A DNA stretch of 64,000 nucleotides from Methanobacteriota archaeon (GCA_023399215.1 JAEWQJ010000022.1:1-64000); one strand, 5' to 3'; counted from the first letter of the stretch, positions 1-9,126 are shown. Made by a program: numbers and translations. Notes: generated by a model not told the origin, from the sequence alone.

Positions 1-521
1 CAATGGCTGCCGTATTTACAATCAGGTACGGCGATATTATGATTCTCCACAGTATGGAGCCATACGCCACACTGCCTGAGGTACACCTGGCAGAGACAAT
101 ATATACTGACCCGAGGACTCCTGTAGCAGTGGACTCAAAGATGTACAAGGTAGGAAACCCAACAGCGGATTCACCTGTACTCTTCACCACAAACTTTGCT
201 CTGACTTATTATACAGTAGAGAGCGATCTTTCCTCAAACGGTATCGACTGCTGGCTTCTTGCAGTTAACACCGATGGGATTGGTGTCGAAGCATCTGTTG
301 CCGGTGGACAGCTGACCGCGGACAAAGTAAAGGACGCCTTTGAGAAGTCAGGATTTGACCTCAAGAAGGATGTGAACCACAACACTGTAATCACTCCGGG
401 GCTGGCTGCACGTCTGCAGGGTGACCTTGAGGACAAACTCAGTGCAAATATTCTTGTGGGACCAATGGATTCAGGAAGGCTTCCTGGATTTATGGAAAAG
501 AACTGGCCTCCAAAACAATAA
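1..521 (+). CDS. cdhE: Acetyl-CoA decarbonylase/synthase gamma subunit, C-terminal part
   Basis: This is the 3' end of the gene for the large corrinoid iron-sulfur subunit of the CODH/ACS complex; the reading frame is already open at the window edge, so the N-terminal Fe-S region is missing. The visible 172 residues match my memory of the CdhE C-terminal domain, ending in LPGFMEKNWPPKQ. In the complex, CdhD and CdhE carry the methyl group on a corrinoid between tetrahydrosarcinapterin and the acetyl-CoA synthase subunit. cdhE is normally the last gene of the cdhABCDE operon, and a strong hairpin follows directly. The ATG at position 3 is an internal methionine, not the start. Family assignment is from recognition, not from a search. 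Confidence 0.9.
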   Translation, partial: MAAVFTIRYGDIMILHSMEPYATLPEVHLAETIYTDPRTPVAVDSKMYKVGNPTADSPVLFTTNFALTYYTVESDLSSNGIDCWLLAVNTDGIGVEASVAGGQLTADKVKDAFEKSGFDLKKDVNHNTVITPGLAARLQGDLEDKLSANILVGPMDSGRLPGFMEKNWPPKQ

Positions 522-545
522 ATAAGAAATAAAAGTGAAGAGTAA

Positions 546-571
546 TATTCCGTGTCAAAAAACACGGAATA
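546..571 (+). terminator. Hairpin after cdhE
   Basis: A 10-bp perfect inverted repeat (TATTCCGTGT and its complement) with a six-base A-rich loop lies 25 bases after the cdhE stop. It is a likely 3'-end or RNA-stabilising structure for the cdh transcript. Confidence 0.6.
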
Positions 572-1028
572 AAATTTATTGAAACATTTACAAAATGCAA
601 TTGTCGACTTTTTGGATAGACTAAATCGCAAGAGATCTTATGTATTTTCTTATGTATTTTCTTATGCATTTTCTGCTTTAATTTTCCTTTGTGAAGCTTT
701 CATTTTCAATTTAGACATGTAATCTTCATTGCTGCCCTGGGTTTAAGTTAGACATCTATGAGCTGATGCCATTTCCTGTTAAAAGTGTGGAGAAACCAGA
801 GCATAAAAGTTTCGTCTAAATAAACTCTCCTATCTGTGGCTCGGTATAGTCTGTTAGGACTGGGATAAATTTTCAATAATCTCTAAAGCCATTCCAAAGT
901 TAGACCCTGCAAACTACTCAGTACCTCGGAAAGTATGACCGTATGTTCTCCTTAGAAACTTCTTGGAGGTTGCGGAAGATGTTTGGAAACGAGATGCTGC
1001 GAACACTAAGCACTCTCTGGAATCGAAC
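572..1028. other. Gene-free stretch between cdhE and the acetolactate-synthase-like gene
   Basis: There is no convincing gene. Bases 841-925 are a diverged copy of a block at 5863-5950 (see the repeat entry). The remainder is AT-rich, with a short repeated phrase tatgtattttctta around 640-665. Confidence 0.5.
841..925 (-). repeat. Diverged repeat, copy 1 (partner at 5863-5950)
   Basis: The block downstream of the acetolactate-synthase-like gene resembles the block downstream of the Old Yellow Enzyme gene. On the minus strand both can be read, after a stop codon, as a FAGxxFGxAxE-like peptide, which suggests remnants of the same unidentified coding sequence. Copy 1 has frameshifts. I do not recognise the family. 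Confidence 0.45.
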
Positions 1029-2780
1029 TTAGATAGGCTGCATCAGCTGACCCAGCTTGTTGGTGAGCTTGATGTTCTCTGAATAGTCAACCGGACAGAC
1101 AACCACTGAGACCACGTCTTCGGCAAGGGCTTTCTTGAGCGTTGGTAAGAGGTCAGCCGCCGCCTCAATGAAATAACCCTTAGCCCCAAAGCTCTCAGCG
1201 TACTTGACAAAATCCGGGTTGCCGAAATCAACAGAGGAGTGATGCCCCAGTTCAAGGTCCATCTTCCATTTGATCAGGCCATAGGCACCGTCAACCCAGA
1301 TAAGTACAACGAATGGAATATGCTCACGTATCGCAGTCTCCAACTCCTGGGAATTCATCAGAAAACTGCCATCACCTGTCACGGCGAGCACCTTCCGGCC
1401 GGGATAAGCTAGCTTCGCGCCGATTGCACCGGGCACAGCAAATCCCATCGTTGATAAACCATTTGAGATCACGCAGGTATTCGGCTGATTCGTCGGGTAG
1501 AGACGGGCCATCCACATTTTCAGGGAGCCTGTATCAACCAGTGCTATGTCCGACTCCCCCATAGCCGCACGGATATCGGATACAAGTCGCTGCGGTTTGA
1601 CGGGATATGCATCAGTATGTGCCCCATACTCGAGCTCTTCCTTGAGCAGGTTCCGGATTTTCCGGTCCGCGGCATCCAAACCCTCTTTTGGAGTTACTAT
1701 TGCGGCCAGCTCATCAAGCGCAGCTGAGATATTTCCCTCAACGCTGACGGTGACAGGATAGTGAGTATCGATCTCAGCCGGATATCGATGCAGGTGCAGA
1801 ATTTTCTTGTCGGCATTTGGGTTCATGCGGACGGGATCAAACTCCTGAAGGTCGTAGCCGACACAAACTATCACGTCCGCTTCGTCGAATCCAAAGTTTA
1901 CGTAGTCGTGTTTCATGAACCCCATGGTACCCAGGGAGTTAGGATGGTTATCAGGAAAAATACCCTTGCCCATAAACGTAGTTGCGACCGGGATCCGAAG
2001 GCGTTCGGAAAATCGGACAAGTGCATCTCCAGTGTGGTCTCGCACTGCGCCGTGGCCTGCGAGGATAATCGGTTTGGTCGCTGCTTGCAGGACGTGTGCA
2101 GCGTGCGCAATCTGTGAGGAACCTGGCATACTGTCTGCTTCATAGGACTGAGAAAGAGGACGCAAGCCGGTGAGGCCCGAAATCGCCTCTATATCCTCAG
2201 GAACGCAAAGATAAACTGCACCCGGCCTCTCAGTTTTGGCTTTCTCGAACGCTTCCCGCACCATCTCGGGTATGGCAGCGGAACCGACAATCATTCCGGC
2301 CCATTTAGTAACCGGTTTGAACATACCCAGCAGATCTACAACCTGATGTGTCTCCTTATAGATGCGGTTGAGACCGACTTGGGCGCTGATTGCCACTAAG
2401 GGAGTGCTGTCTGTGAAGGCATCGGCGGTTCCTAGAAGCAGATTAATCGCGCCCGGTCCCAGCGTGGATATACACACTCCCGCTTTGCCCGTGACGCGGC
2501 CATAGATATCGGCCATGAAAGACGCGCCCTGCTCATGACGCACCACGATAAAGCGAATAGTTGAGTCCTTCATGGCATCGATAAGCCTGATGTTCTCCTC
2601 ACCGGGTATCCCAAAAATATACTCGACGCCTTCGTTCTCGAGGCACTGGACAATTAGCTGAGCTGTTGTGAGGGTGATATCTTCTTCCACGATCTTTTCC
2701 TCTATGGTCTGACTTTTGTTCTCCAAGGTGGTGTCCTTGTGAGCGGACTCAACTTCATGCTGATGTCTAAGAATTTCCAT
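1029..2780 (-). CDS. Acetolactate synthase-like thiamine diphosphate enzyme
   Basis: A 583-residue protein of the acetolactate synthase/pyruvate oxidase family, probably condensing two pyruvates to acetolactate. After a ~35-residue charged leader come the N-terminal PYR domain with FGIPGEEN and the catalytic-type glutamate in VRHEQGASFMADIYGR, a middle domain, and the C-terminal PP domain with GDGSFLMNSQELETA. The segment after this motif reads WVDGAYGLI, close to the catabolic AlsS pattern WVDNGYNMV rather than the FAD-dependent anabolic IlvB type; this is by memory. The start is well placed after a GGGAGG site. No regulatory small subunit (ilvN) is adjacent, which also fits a catabolic type. 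Base composition looks richer in G+C than the surroundings, suggesting transfer from a bacterium. Pyruvate oxidase or another decarboxylase remains possible. Confidence 0.8.
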   Translation of the reverse strand: MEILRHQHEVESAHKDTTLENKSQTIEEKIVEEDITLTTAQLIVQCLENEGVEYIFGIPGEENIRLIDAMKDSTIRFIVVRHEQGASFMADIYGRVTGKAGVCISTLGPGAINLLLGTADAFTDSTPLVAISAQVGLNRIYKETHQVVDLLGMFKPVTKWAGMIVGSAAIPEMVREAFEKAKTERPGAVYLCVPEDIEAISGLTGLRPLSQSYEADSMPGSSQIAHAAHVLQAATKPIILAGHGAVRDHTGDALVRFSERLRIPVATTFMGKGIFPDNHPNSLGTMGFMKHDYVNFGFDEADVIVCVGYDLQEFDPVRMNPNADKKILHLHRYPAEIDTHYPVTVSVEGNISAALDELAAIVTPKEGLDAADRKIRNLLKEELEYGAHTDAYPVKPQRLVSDIRAAMGESDIALVDTGSLKMWMARLYPTNQPNTCVISNGLSTMGFAVPGAIGAKLAYPGRKVLAVTGDGSFLMNSQELETAIREHIPFVVLIWVDGAYGLIKWKMDLELGHHSSVDFGNPDFVKYAESFGAKGYFIEAAADLLPTLKKALAEDVVSVVVCPVDYSENIKLTNKLGQLMQPI

Positions 2781-3005
2781 CGTCTATCCTCCCTATACTT
2801 TATCTAACTAAATTATCCGCTTCGTGACGTGAGCGGGTGCACTGTGTCCTCCGGCTATAATGAGTGAACCTCGATTGGTAGTTTTTCTTATGAGTCTTGT
2901 CGCCTTTCATTTCACACCCTATATATATGCTTACTATATTATACTTATTCTACTATATAATTAACAGTATGTTTAAAAAAATATGTAAAAAGGTTCTGAG
3001 CCACA

Positions 3006-3196
3006 TCATCTATGAACCAAAGTAGGATAGCCCGTGTAGCCTTTCGCGCTTCCCACGTAGAAGGTGGACTCTTCCGGTTCGTTTAGCGGTGCATTTTGCC
3101 TGAAACGCTCTGGAAGGTCCGAATTAGCCAGGAATAGCACTCCGAACGCAATTAGGTCGATCTCGCCGCTGGCAATGCCTTCGTTCCGGCTGTTTG
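3006..3196 (-). pseudogene. Old Yellow Enzyme fragment (C-terminal ~63 codons only)
   Basis: Read on the minus strand this stretch stays open and encodes a near copy of the C-terminus of the complete enzyme at 5973-7067, ending in a very similar GxYFxSxEPxN...LPANQRFRE-like tail (the intact copy has FRQNAPLNEPDESTFYVGGA in reverse order of reading here). Similarity stops abruptly near 3196, where AT-rich DNA begins. It is a remnant of a duplicated gene, lying just upstream of the acetolactate-synthase-like gene on the same strand, which suggests that an Old Yellow Enzyme gene once preceded that gene directly. Confidence 0.8.
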
Positions 3197-3443
3197 GAAA
3201 ATAAATCTTTGTATATCCTACAAACTATTAAAATATTTATCTACACAATTAAGGTAAAACCTATGATTGCATTTTCAGGAAAATTAATGCAGTTTTTATT
3301 ACTGAGTTCATCCTAAAACCTATTTTATTCCTACATCGGTCAAAATCTCAGAATTTTTTTCATTATCTGTGATTCGATTGACTATTTTCGTTCAGAGGCC
3401 GCGCCATCTTTGACGTGGAATTATATGTTTTTGGAGGGAAAGT

Positions 3444-4184
3444 ATGCAACCACAAAATATATTTGATAATGAAGTTTTTTTTCAGGGCTATAAAAAGCTG
3501 CGTGAAAAACCTAACAGTGCAAATTTATTGGAAGAAAACCCAGCTATTTTTAGCCTGATTCCAGAATTAACAGGGAAAAAAGTACTGGATTTGGGTTGCG
3601 GTTTTGGAGAAAATTGCAGCGTATTCTCCAAAATGGGCGCTAGTAAGGTAGTCGGTATAGATGTTTCTTCAAAAATGCTTGCTATCGCCAAAAATGAAAA
3701 CAACGGAGATAATATTTTTTATGAGAATATGTGTATGGAAGATATTTTCTGCATTAATGAGGAGTTTGACTTAGTTGTAAGCTCTTTAGCAGTGCACTAT
3801 ATTAATGATTTTAATAAATTGGTTTGTAATGTGAACTCATTGTTGAAAGATAATGGCATTTTTGTTTTTTCTCAGGAACATCCGCTTACAACAGCACCAA
3901 AAAACGGTGCGAGATGGTTTAAAAATATAGATGGAAGGATCACTCACTATGTATTGACCGATTATGCGATCAGTGGAGAACGAACTGTATCGTGGATAAT
4001 GGACGGGATCACGAAATACCATAGGACTTTTTCGGATATTATCAACGCTTTAATTGATGCTGGCTTCATTATCGAAAAAATGCTGGAACCCGTTCCTACA
4101 AAGGAAATAATCGAAAGAGATCCTTCTTCTGCAAAAGACTTACATAAACCCAACTTTTTAGTGACTAGAGCACGAAAGAAATAA
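3444..4184 (+). CDS. SAM-dependent methyltransferase (class I)
   Basis: A 246-residue class I methyltransferase. The SAM-binding motif I is VLDLGCGFGENC (about residues 46-57), followed by the acidic strand end VVGIDVS and the motif DLVVSSLAVHYI. The C-terminal third (WFKNIDGRITHYVLTDY, then YHRTFSDIINALIDAGF) is typical of the UbiE/Methyltransf_11-like small-molecule enzymes. The start ATG follows a good TTTGGAGGGAAAG ribosome binding site. The substrate cannot be read from the sequence; no neighbouring biosynthetic genes give a clue. It stands alone between decayed and foreign-looking genes. Confidence 0.8.
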   Translation: MQPQNIFDNEVFFQGYKKLREKPNSANLLEENPAIFSLIPELTGKKVLDLGCGFGENCSVFSKMGASKVVGIDVSSKMLAIAKNENNGDNIFYENMCMEDIFCINEEFDLVVSSLAVHYINDFNKLVCNVNSLLKDNGIFVFSQEHPLTTAPKNGARWFKNIDGRITHYVLTDYAISGERTVSWIMDGITKYHRTFSDIINALIDAGFIIEKMLEPVPTKEIIERDPSSAKDLHKPNFLVTRARKK

Positions 4185-4406
4185 CATAATATCGTTATGC
4201 GAAAGCCTGGGTCTAATGCAAAGTTATCATAGTTTGGATTAGTCAGATGCTGAAGGAAGAATGTGCATGGATATGCAATCAGCTATAGATCAGCTATAGT
4301 TATTTATATCGTACTAACATTTCTGCAGAATTCCTTTCATTATATTTTTTAGGTTGACCTGATCTTGGTTTATCTATCAAAGCACTTTGTAGACCTTCTT
4401 CAGGAT

Positions 4407-4613
4407 TTATTCCTCTCCTTTCAATTCTATAACTCTCTGTTTCAACCTACTAAAAAATTCGTCTTTGTTTATCGTTGAAACATTCTCAACACCCCAGTTT
4501 ATATCTTCTGAAATTATATCATACTTAGAACATTGAGCCATAAATTCTATAAGTTTCTCTGCGGTGTTAAATTCAAGAATTAAAGTTGGAAATTTTTGCT
4601 TTTTTCCGAACAT
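4407..4613 (-). CDS. Small hypothetical protein
   Basis: An open frame of 68 codons with balanced, charged composition (start MFGKKQKFPTLILEFNTAEK, end ELKGEE). I do not recognise the family. No clear ribosome binding site precedes the ATG. The composition looks like a real globular polypeptide rather than chance reading, but with no neighbours in an operon and no known homologue it may be a fragment. Confidence 0.4.
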   Translation of the reverse strand: MFGKKQKFPTLILEFNTAEKLIEFMAQCSKYDIISEDINWGVENVSTINKDEFFSRLKQRVIELKGEE

Positions 4614-4796
4614 TCGATCACAACCAGTATTTGATAAAACAGAAGTATTGACCTGTAATAAATCATTTTTTTAATGATTAAAATATCTTTGCGATTTATC
4701 TTTGAATTTTTATAAAGATAAGCTTTGTAAGAAACTATAATCAACATTTTCGATCAAAGCTAGTTTTAACAGAAGCATTTAGGAAAAGAGAGGTGT

Positions 4797-4827
4797 GCAC
4801 GGGAGATGTGGCTTTAAACTCCCGTGC
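4797..4827. repeat. Hairpin, possible IS200/IS605-type end
   Basis: A perfect 9-bp stem (GCACGGGAG / CTCCCGTGC) with a 13-base loop ending in CTTTAAA. Hairpins with this arrangement, a GC-rich stem around a CTTTA-containing loop, are common at the right ends of IS200/IS605 elements. No transposase gene remains next to it, so this is only a suggestion. Confidence 0.35.
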
Positions 4828-5006
4828 TTGTCATTTCATGAGAAAGTTCTTAGACCAAACATAATTATGAAAACGGGTCTGCCAAGTAGTCGGTTGATAC
4901 CTAAATCATGGCATTACATCAACGAGGTTATCTCACTATTAACCGACAACTTGACAGAACCCATAGTTTTATTGAGTTTTTAAAGCTTCTTTACTTCTTA
5001 ACTTCT

Positions 5007-5043
5007 AAGCCTAATAATCTCACTTTAAAAAATTATTAGGCTT
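5007..5043. repeat. Hairpin with 12-bp perfect stem
   Basis: AAGCCTAATAAT at 5007-5018 pairs perfectly with ATTATTAGGCTT at 5032-5043 around a 13-base loop. It may be a terminator or an element end; no gene ends close by. Confidence 0.5.
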
Positions 5044-5526
5044 TAAGCATACTTTTCTAACTTTTTCAAAGAAACCCTAAAAACCCTTTACTTTTAAAGT
5101 ATTTTTTAAGTAAATGATTACAAATATCTATCGTTTTCCTTCCAAAAGCATGAAGATCAGCAGGACTCTTTGAAATATAAAGTTTACTTCAATAACTACT
5201 CCTTGTTTTCTTAATTTGCTATGTAGCTATGATGTCGTCTCTTATATCTAGCCAGCAGGTGCTTCCTCCTTTTAAATCCCTTATGAAACAAACTAAGGAA
5301 TGTAATGTATTAGATTGCATAATCGATCAGCTTCGGAGTAAATCCTCCAGGGCTACGGAGTAAACCAACAGTCGGGGGTAAGATTCTTCGCCTCGCCGGA
5401 GTATCTGAGAAGCTTACGAAGCAGGTTACCTGATGAAATGATGGCCATAGGTAGCCTTAATTTAGGAAATAGCAGGTTCGTTCAGTTTCGTTGGCTGTTC
5501 CTCTGTTGTGTATGTTCCATCTGCAA

Positions 5527-5695
5527 CTAAGAGCCTGTCCGAGAAGCGTCATGGCCGATTATAACTCCCACAGTAGGCAATAGCAAAACCAAAATTGCAA
5601 AGTTACTGTAGTCCTTATATTGAGTATCTCTCTGGCTATGCATATTACAATCTTAAGGTTACTGTAGATCGCAATATTTTCGGATAGGCTCTTAG
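5527..5695. mobile_element. MITE-like element with terminal inverted repeats
   Basis: This 169-bp segment begins CTAAGAGCCTGTCCGA and ends with the inverse of CTAAGAGCCTATCCGA, 15 of 16 bases matching. The ends resemble those of DDE-transposase insertion sequences that start GAGCCTGTCCGA. It has no coding capacity. The internal phrase GACTACAGTAACTTTGCAA (read on the minus strand, near 5598-5616) occurs again at about 9231-9250, so related debris is scattered in the window. Confidence 0.6.
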
Positions 5696-5862
5696 TAAAA
5701 ATTCTGCATTTTTGCTATTTTAACCTCAACTTTGAGAACATTTTTGCCTAGAAATAGAGAAAAATACAGATCTTTTACTAAAAACCATGTAAAAACAATT
5801 GTTACTTTTCTTTTCGGTAAATTGGTCTGGTTCTTTCACTATTCCTTATTTCTAAACAAGGC

Positions 5863-5950
5863 TCTATGTAGTCTGAGGGACTAAGATGAATTTTTTCAGT
5901 AAGCTCTGAAGCTAGTCCGAAGGTCAGTCCCGCAAATTACACAGTATCTA
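5863..5950 (-). repeat. Diverged repeat, copy 2 (partner at 841-925)
   Basis: On the minus strand this copy reads openly through FAGLTFGLASELTEKI and about 25 further codons to a TAA near 5810. It lies immediately downstream of the complete Old Yellow Enzyme gene, while copy 1 lies downstream of the acetolactate-synthase-like gene. Confidence 0.45.
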
Positions 5951-5972
5951 CAGTACCACGCTTTGAGCCACA

Positions 5973-7067
5973 TCATCTATGGACTACTAGGGCCGGATAG
6001 TCCGTGTAACCTTTCGCGCCTCCCACGTAGAAGGTGGACTCGTCCGGCTCATTCAGCGGAGCATTTTGCCTGAAACGCTCTGGAAGGTCAGGATTGGCCA
6101 GGAATGGCACTCCGAAAGCAATTAGGTCGGCTTCGCCGCTGGTAATAGCTTCGTTCCCGCTGTGGAGGCCATAGCCGCCGTTCAGTATGAACGTCTTTTC
6201 GAAAATCCTGCGCAGGATAGGCCCAAGCCGTGCCTCGGGTGGAGCGAACCCCATTCGGCCTCCTATGGGCTCGATTAAATGAAGGTATCCCAGGCCCGTT
6301 TTGTTCAGTTCCCTGGTGAAATAGGTAAAAGTTTCCAGGGGGTTTTCATCCGACATAGAATGCGCGATATTGTGCGGAGAGATGCGGTAACCGACACGGT
6401 CACCCCCCCACACCCCGATGACGGCTTTCGTGACCTCAAGCGGCAGGCGGGCCCGGTTCTCAAGGCTGCCGCCGTACTTATCGGTTCGCTTATTGGCCCC
6501 GCTCCTCAGGAATTGGTCCAGCAGGTATGTGTTAGCTCCATGGATTTCTACACCATCGAAACCTGCGGTTTTTGCGTTCTCAGCAGCCTGCCGGAATTGC
6601 TTGACGATGTCCGGTACTTCTTCGGTCTTCAGGGCCCTGGGCACAGGAATCGGCTTTTTTCCACTGGGTGTATGAGTAAAGCCTTCGACAGGTAGTGCGG
6701 ATGGTGCGACTGGCAGAGCGCCTCCCAGTAAGTCGGGATGGGAAATCCTTCCCACGTGCCAGAGCTGGATGAAAATCCTGCCTCCAGCTCGATGGACTGC
6801 ATCCGTTACCTTCTTCCAGCCGGCAACCTGTGCCGCGGAGTATATTCCCGGTGTATGCACGTAACCCACCCCCTGTGGGCTAACCTGTGAACCTTCGGTG
6901 ATAATTATGCCTGCAGAGGCTCGCTGCACATAATAAGTAACTGTCAGTGGGACAGAGACGTCGTCATCCCCTGCGCGGTTGCGGGTCATTGGCGCCATCA
7001 CTATGCGGTTTGGCAGCGTGAGATCGCCCATCTGATACTGTGAAAATAAGTCTGTGTCTCCTGCCAT
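5973..7067 (-). CDS. Old Yellow Enzyme family NADH:flavin oxidoreductase
   Basis: A 364-residue FMN-dependent TIM-barrel ene-reductase of the NemA/OYE family, which reduces activated double bonds (for example unsaturated carbonyls or nitrate esters) with NAD(P)H. Visible signatures are LPNRIVMAPMTRNRA near the N-terminus, WHVGRISHP, the active-site HGANTYLLDQFLRSGANKRTD with YGGSLENRARL, and the phosphate-binding NGGYGLHSGNEAI. Length is normal for the family. The ATG follows GGAGAAG. G+C content appears higher than neighbouring DNA and the closest relatives by pattern are bacterial, so I infer horizontal acquisition. A truncated second copy lies at 3006-3196 on the same strand. Confidence 0.88.
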   Translation of the reverse strand: MAGDTDLFSQYQMGDLTLPNRIVMAPMTRNRAGDDDVSVPLTVTYYVQRASAGIIITEGSQVSPQGVGYVHTPGIYSAAQVAGWKKVTDAVHRAGGRIFIQLWHVGRISHPDLLGGALPVAPSALPVEGFTHTPSGKKPIPVPRALKTEEVPDIVKQFRQAAENAKTAGFDGVEIHGANTYLLDQFLRSGANKRTDKYGGSLENRARLPLEVTKAVIGVWGGDRVGYRISPHNIAHSMSDENPLETFTYFTRELNKTGLGYLHLIEPIGGRMGFAPPEARLGPILRRIFEKTFILNGGYGLHSGNEAITSGEADLIAFGVPFLANPDLPERFRQNAPLNEPDESTFYVGGAKGYTDYPALVVHR

Positions 7068-7100
7068 GATGATCTTCTCCGTTAAGTCTGCAAAATCAAT

Positions 7101-7174
7101 AGCTATCGTTTTAGTGGTATCTTTTTAGTAGTAGCTATCTTTTTGCTATCTTTTTAGTAGTAGCTATCTTTTTA
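7101..7174. repeat. Short tandem repeat upstream of the Old Yellow Enzyme gene
   Basis: The phrase GTAGCTATCTTTTT and variants are repeated three to four times in tandem, 35-105 bases before the start codon. It lies in the promoter/leader region of the minus-strand gene and is AT-rich. Confidence 0.6.
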
Positions 7175-7519
7175 GCTGGATTCTTAGAATCTCATAGATA
7201 ATTTTCAATGCTCCCACAATCATTGAACTGATTCTGGTTATTGTCTCAGCGTCTAGCACCCTCCCCTTGTGCGACGCTTTCAATTTAACCTTGAATCACT
7301 AAATACGAGCTATGGGTAATAACTTATAAGACAATTATTATGGAATTTTTATTTAAATATTCGTAGCTTGCCGGATGGTTGCCGGGTATTTAAAATATCA
7401 AATCGCATTCTGAAAAGTCAAAACCCGACAAATTCTAAAAATTAAGATATAATTACTAATTTTAACCACTAAAACAAGAAAAAATTCATTGCACACAGGA
7501 TGTATACCAATTACGTTTT
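7175..7519. other. Gene-free intergenic stretch
   Basis: AT-rich sequence between the Old Yellow Enzyme promoter and the TPR remnant. I see no gene and no clear structured element. Confidence 0.5.
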
Positions 7520-7671
7520 AATGGACTGACCCTGATTATTAAAATAAGAGATCGAAATGAAGAGACCGAAAAGCAGTATAAACTTGCTCTGGAAGCTGAC
7601 CCAGAAGATACAGATACACATTGGAATTATGGAGTTATCCTCGAAGAATTGGGCCGTAAGAAAGAAGCTGC
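7520..7671 (+). pseudogene. TPR protein fragment
   Basis: An open stretch without a proper start encodes one recognisable tetratricopeptide repeat: a YKLALEADPEDTDTHWNYG helix pair followed by VILEELGRKKEA. The coding quality ends abruptly near 7665 although the frame remains open to 7789. It looks like a single leftover repeat of a larger TPR protein gene, a family that is abundant in Methanosarcina. Confidence 0.55.
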
Positions 7672-7878
7672 GTGCAGTACTTCTCGCTTTGGGAACTTGA
7701 CGAATTCAGCTATTCCGTTATTTGTAAATCAGATGCAGAAAAGCGCAAATCAATGTGGAAGAAAAATGGGCTTGGAGTCAGATACATAAAAAAGGCAAAT
7801 GGCAAGTATGTAGTTTATAGGGAATATCACGGGGACCCGAATGAAGTAGAAGGCTCATCACTGTTTCCTGCGGACTGA
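7672..7878 (+). CDS. Small hypothetical protein or gene fragment
   Basis: A 68-codon frame (MQYFSLWELDEFSYSVICKS... NGKYVVYREYHGDP) with protein-like composition. The ATG lies within the TPR remnant in another frame and has no visible ribosome binding site, so this may be the 3' part of a gene that lost its start or was fused by rearrangement. Family not recognised. Confidence 0.4.
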   Translation: MQYFSLWELDEFSYSVICKSDAEKRKSMWKKNGLGVRYIKKANGKYVVYREYHGDPNEVEGSSLFPAD

Positions 7879-7943
7879 CATTCCTCTTTGCAGCTTTCGT
7901 GCCTGCAACCTCAATAAATGGAGATAAATGAAGGGGAACGGTC

Positions 7944-8858
7944 TCACCAGATACTTGGACTGTAATTTAATTCGATTTCATCAAGTTTCTCGACAGGTAA
8001 ACCAAGATTTTCGAACATTTCCCTGAATACTGTTCTGTACTCCTCTTCAGGGATTTCTTTTCCGGCACTGCCTGTGGGCATGCCAATATCTGCACGTATA
8101 AATCCCGAACTGCTCACATAAATATTGTATTTATTGAAATGATGTTTCCGAGTGATGGTAGTTTCGGGGATAACAAACCTTATGCATCCAAGTTTTGTAT
8201 CGTTTCGGTAAAATTTGTCTTCAGATCCTATGAAAGTTGCTGTTTTACTCTGGTTCAGGTAGGTATAAACTGCCGGAAAATCCACACTTTCTTTTGTAGT
8301 CAGACTCACAATCCCCTTCTTGTTTGAAGCCTCATTCTTTAGCTTTTCGAGAAATTCTCCAGAATCAGTTTCATTAAGTCCTAAACTCATTCCGAGCATC
8401 TTAAGCATCCAGGAGTCTTCAGGAAACATGGAAGGCATCTGCGACGTAATATCACCAGCGTCATTATGATGAGAATAATTGTAGAGCGTTACAAGCGTTT
8501 GATTATTCTCATCTTTTTTAAATTCGAGATATGTGTTTAAGTTGTAGTAGAGAGCGACTCTTGATACTCTGTAGTCTGTTTTAAATCTCTCCTCAAGGGA
8601 TTCAACATTTCCCGGTTCTATTAAATTTGCTTTATCCAGCCTGGTATAAGGTCCACTGAGATCATATCCTGCTTTCTCTGCTTTTGTGACAACGGAATTG
8701 TAATCAATGGGTCCGACGTCAATAGTATCTCCATAATAAGAGGCTTGATCATTAATAGTCATTAACGTAAGAAATCCAAAGAAACCCACATAGAGAAGCA
8801 CAGCCAAACCTGCAATTGCCAATAGCAAATATGTCAAAATTTTGAGGGATTTACTCAT
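7944..8858 (-). CDS. Membrane-anchored hypothetical protein
   Basis: A 304-residue protein with one N-terminal hydrophobic segment (about residues 7-33, LTYLLLAIAGLAVLLYVGFF) followed by a hydrophilic domain with no cysteine pairs or catalytic motif that I recognise. The absence of a lipobox and the length of the segment fit an uncleaved membrane anchor with the rest outside. The ATG is preceded by AGAGG at a suitable distance. The gene is monocistronic, convergent with the small gene before it, and followed upstream by ~900 bases of gene-poor DNA. Function unknown. Confidence 0.7.
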   Translation of the reverse strand: MSKSLKILTYLLLAIAGLAVLLYVGFFGFLTLMTINDQASYYGDTIDVGPIDYNSVVTKAEKAGYDLSGPYTRLDKANLIEPGNVESLEERFKTDYRVSRVALYYNLNTYLEFKKDENNQTLVTLYNYSHHNDAGDITSQMPSMFPEDSWMLKMLGMSLGLNETDSGEFLEKLKNEASNKKGIVSLTTKESVDFPAVYTYLNQSKTATFIGSEDKFYRNDTKLGCIRFVIPETTITRKHHFNKYNIYVSSSGFIRADIGMPTGSAGKEIPEEEYRTVFREMFENLGLPVEKLDEIELNYSPSIW

Positions 8859-9126
8859 TTTAAGAACCTCTGATTTCTTATTATTTTGCAGGATATGCCC
8901 TTATTAAACCCGAAACGCCAGAAAAATTACAAAATATTATTATTCAATCAAGGCTAAATTTATCATTAAATGATGATTTATTTTTATTATATAATAATAA
9001 TTTTATTCTTTGTGATCTTTTTAGAATTTATGATTATTTTATGCCACATTTAAACTCATAAAATTATTACTCTAATAAAAAGTTCCCAATTCTTAATAAC
9101 TATTTGTAATCTTTTTTAATAAGATC
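8859..9126. other. AT-rich gene-free stretch
   Basis: Promoter side of the membrane-anchored protein gene. The sequence is dominated by A and T runs; no gene or strong repeat was seen. Confidence 0.5.

Larger units (their letters stand above)
4614..5526. other. Long gene-free stretch with hairpins and a GC-rich block
   Basis: No credible gene. Two strong hairpins are listed separately (4797-4827, 5007-5043). Bases about 5325-5445 are distinctly GC-richer than the surroundings and contain a repeated phrase (CGGAGTAAATCC, CGGAGTAAACC); I cannot assign them. The whole stretch looks like mobile-element debris. Confidence 0.5.

Noticed and set aside
1029..2780. Anabolic acetolactate synthase (ilvB)
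   Set aside because: No small subunit gene is adjacent and the region after the thiamine motif resembles the catabolic type.
4795..4983. 62-codon open frame
   Set aside because: Runs through a perfect hairpin and has no start signal; interpreted as mobile-element debris.
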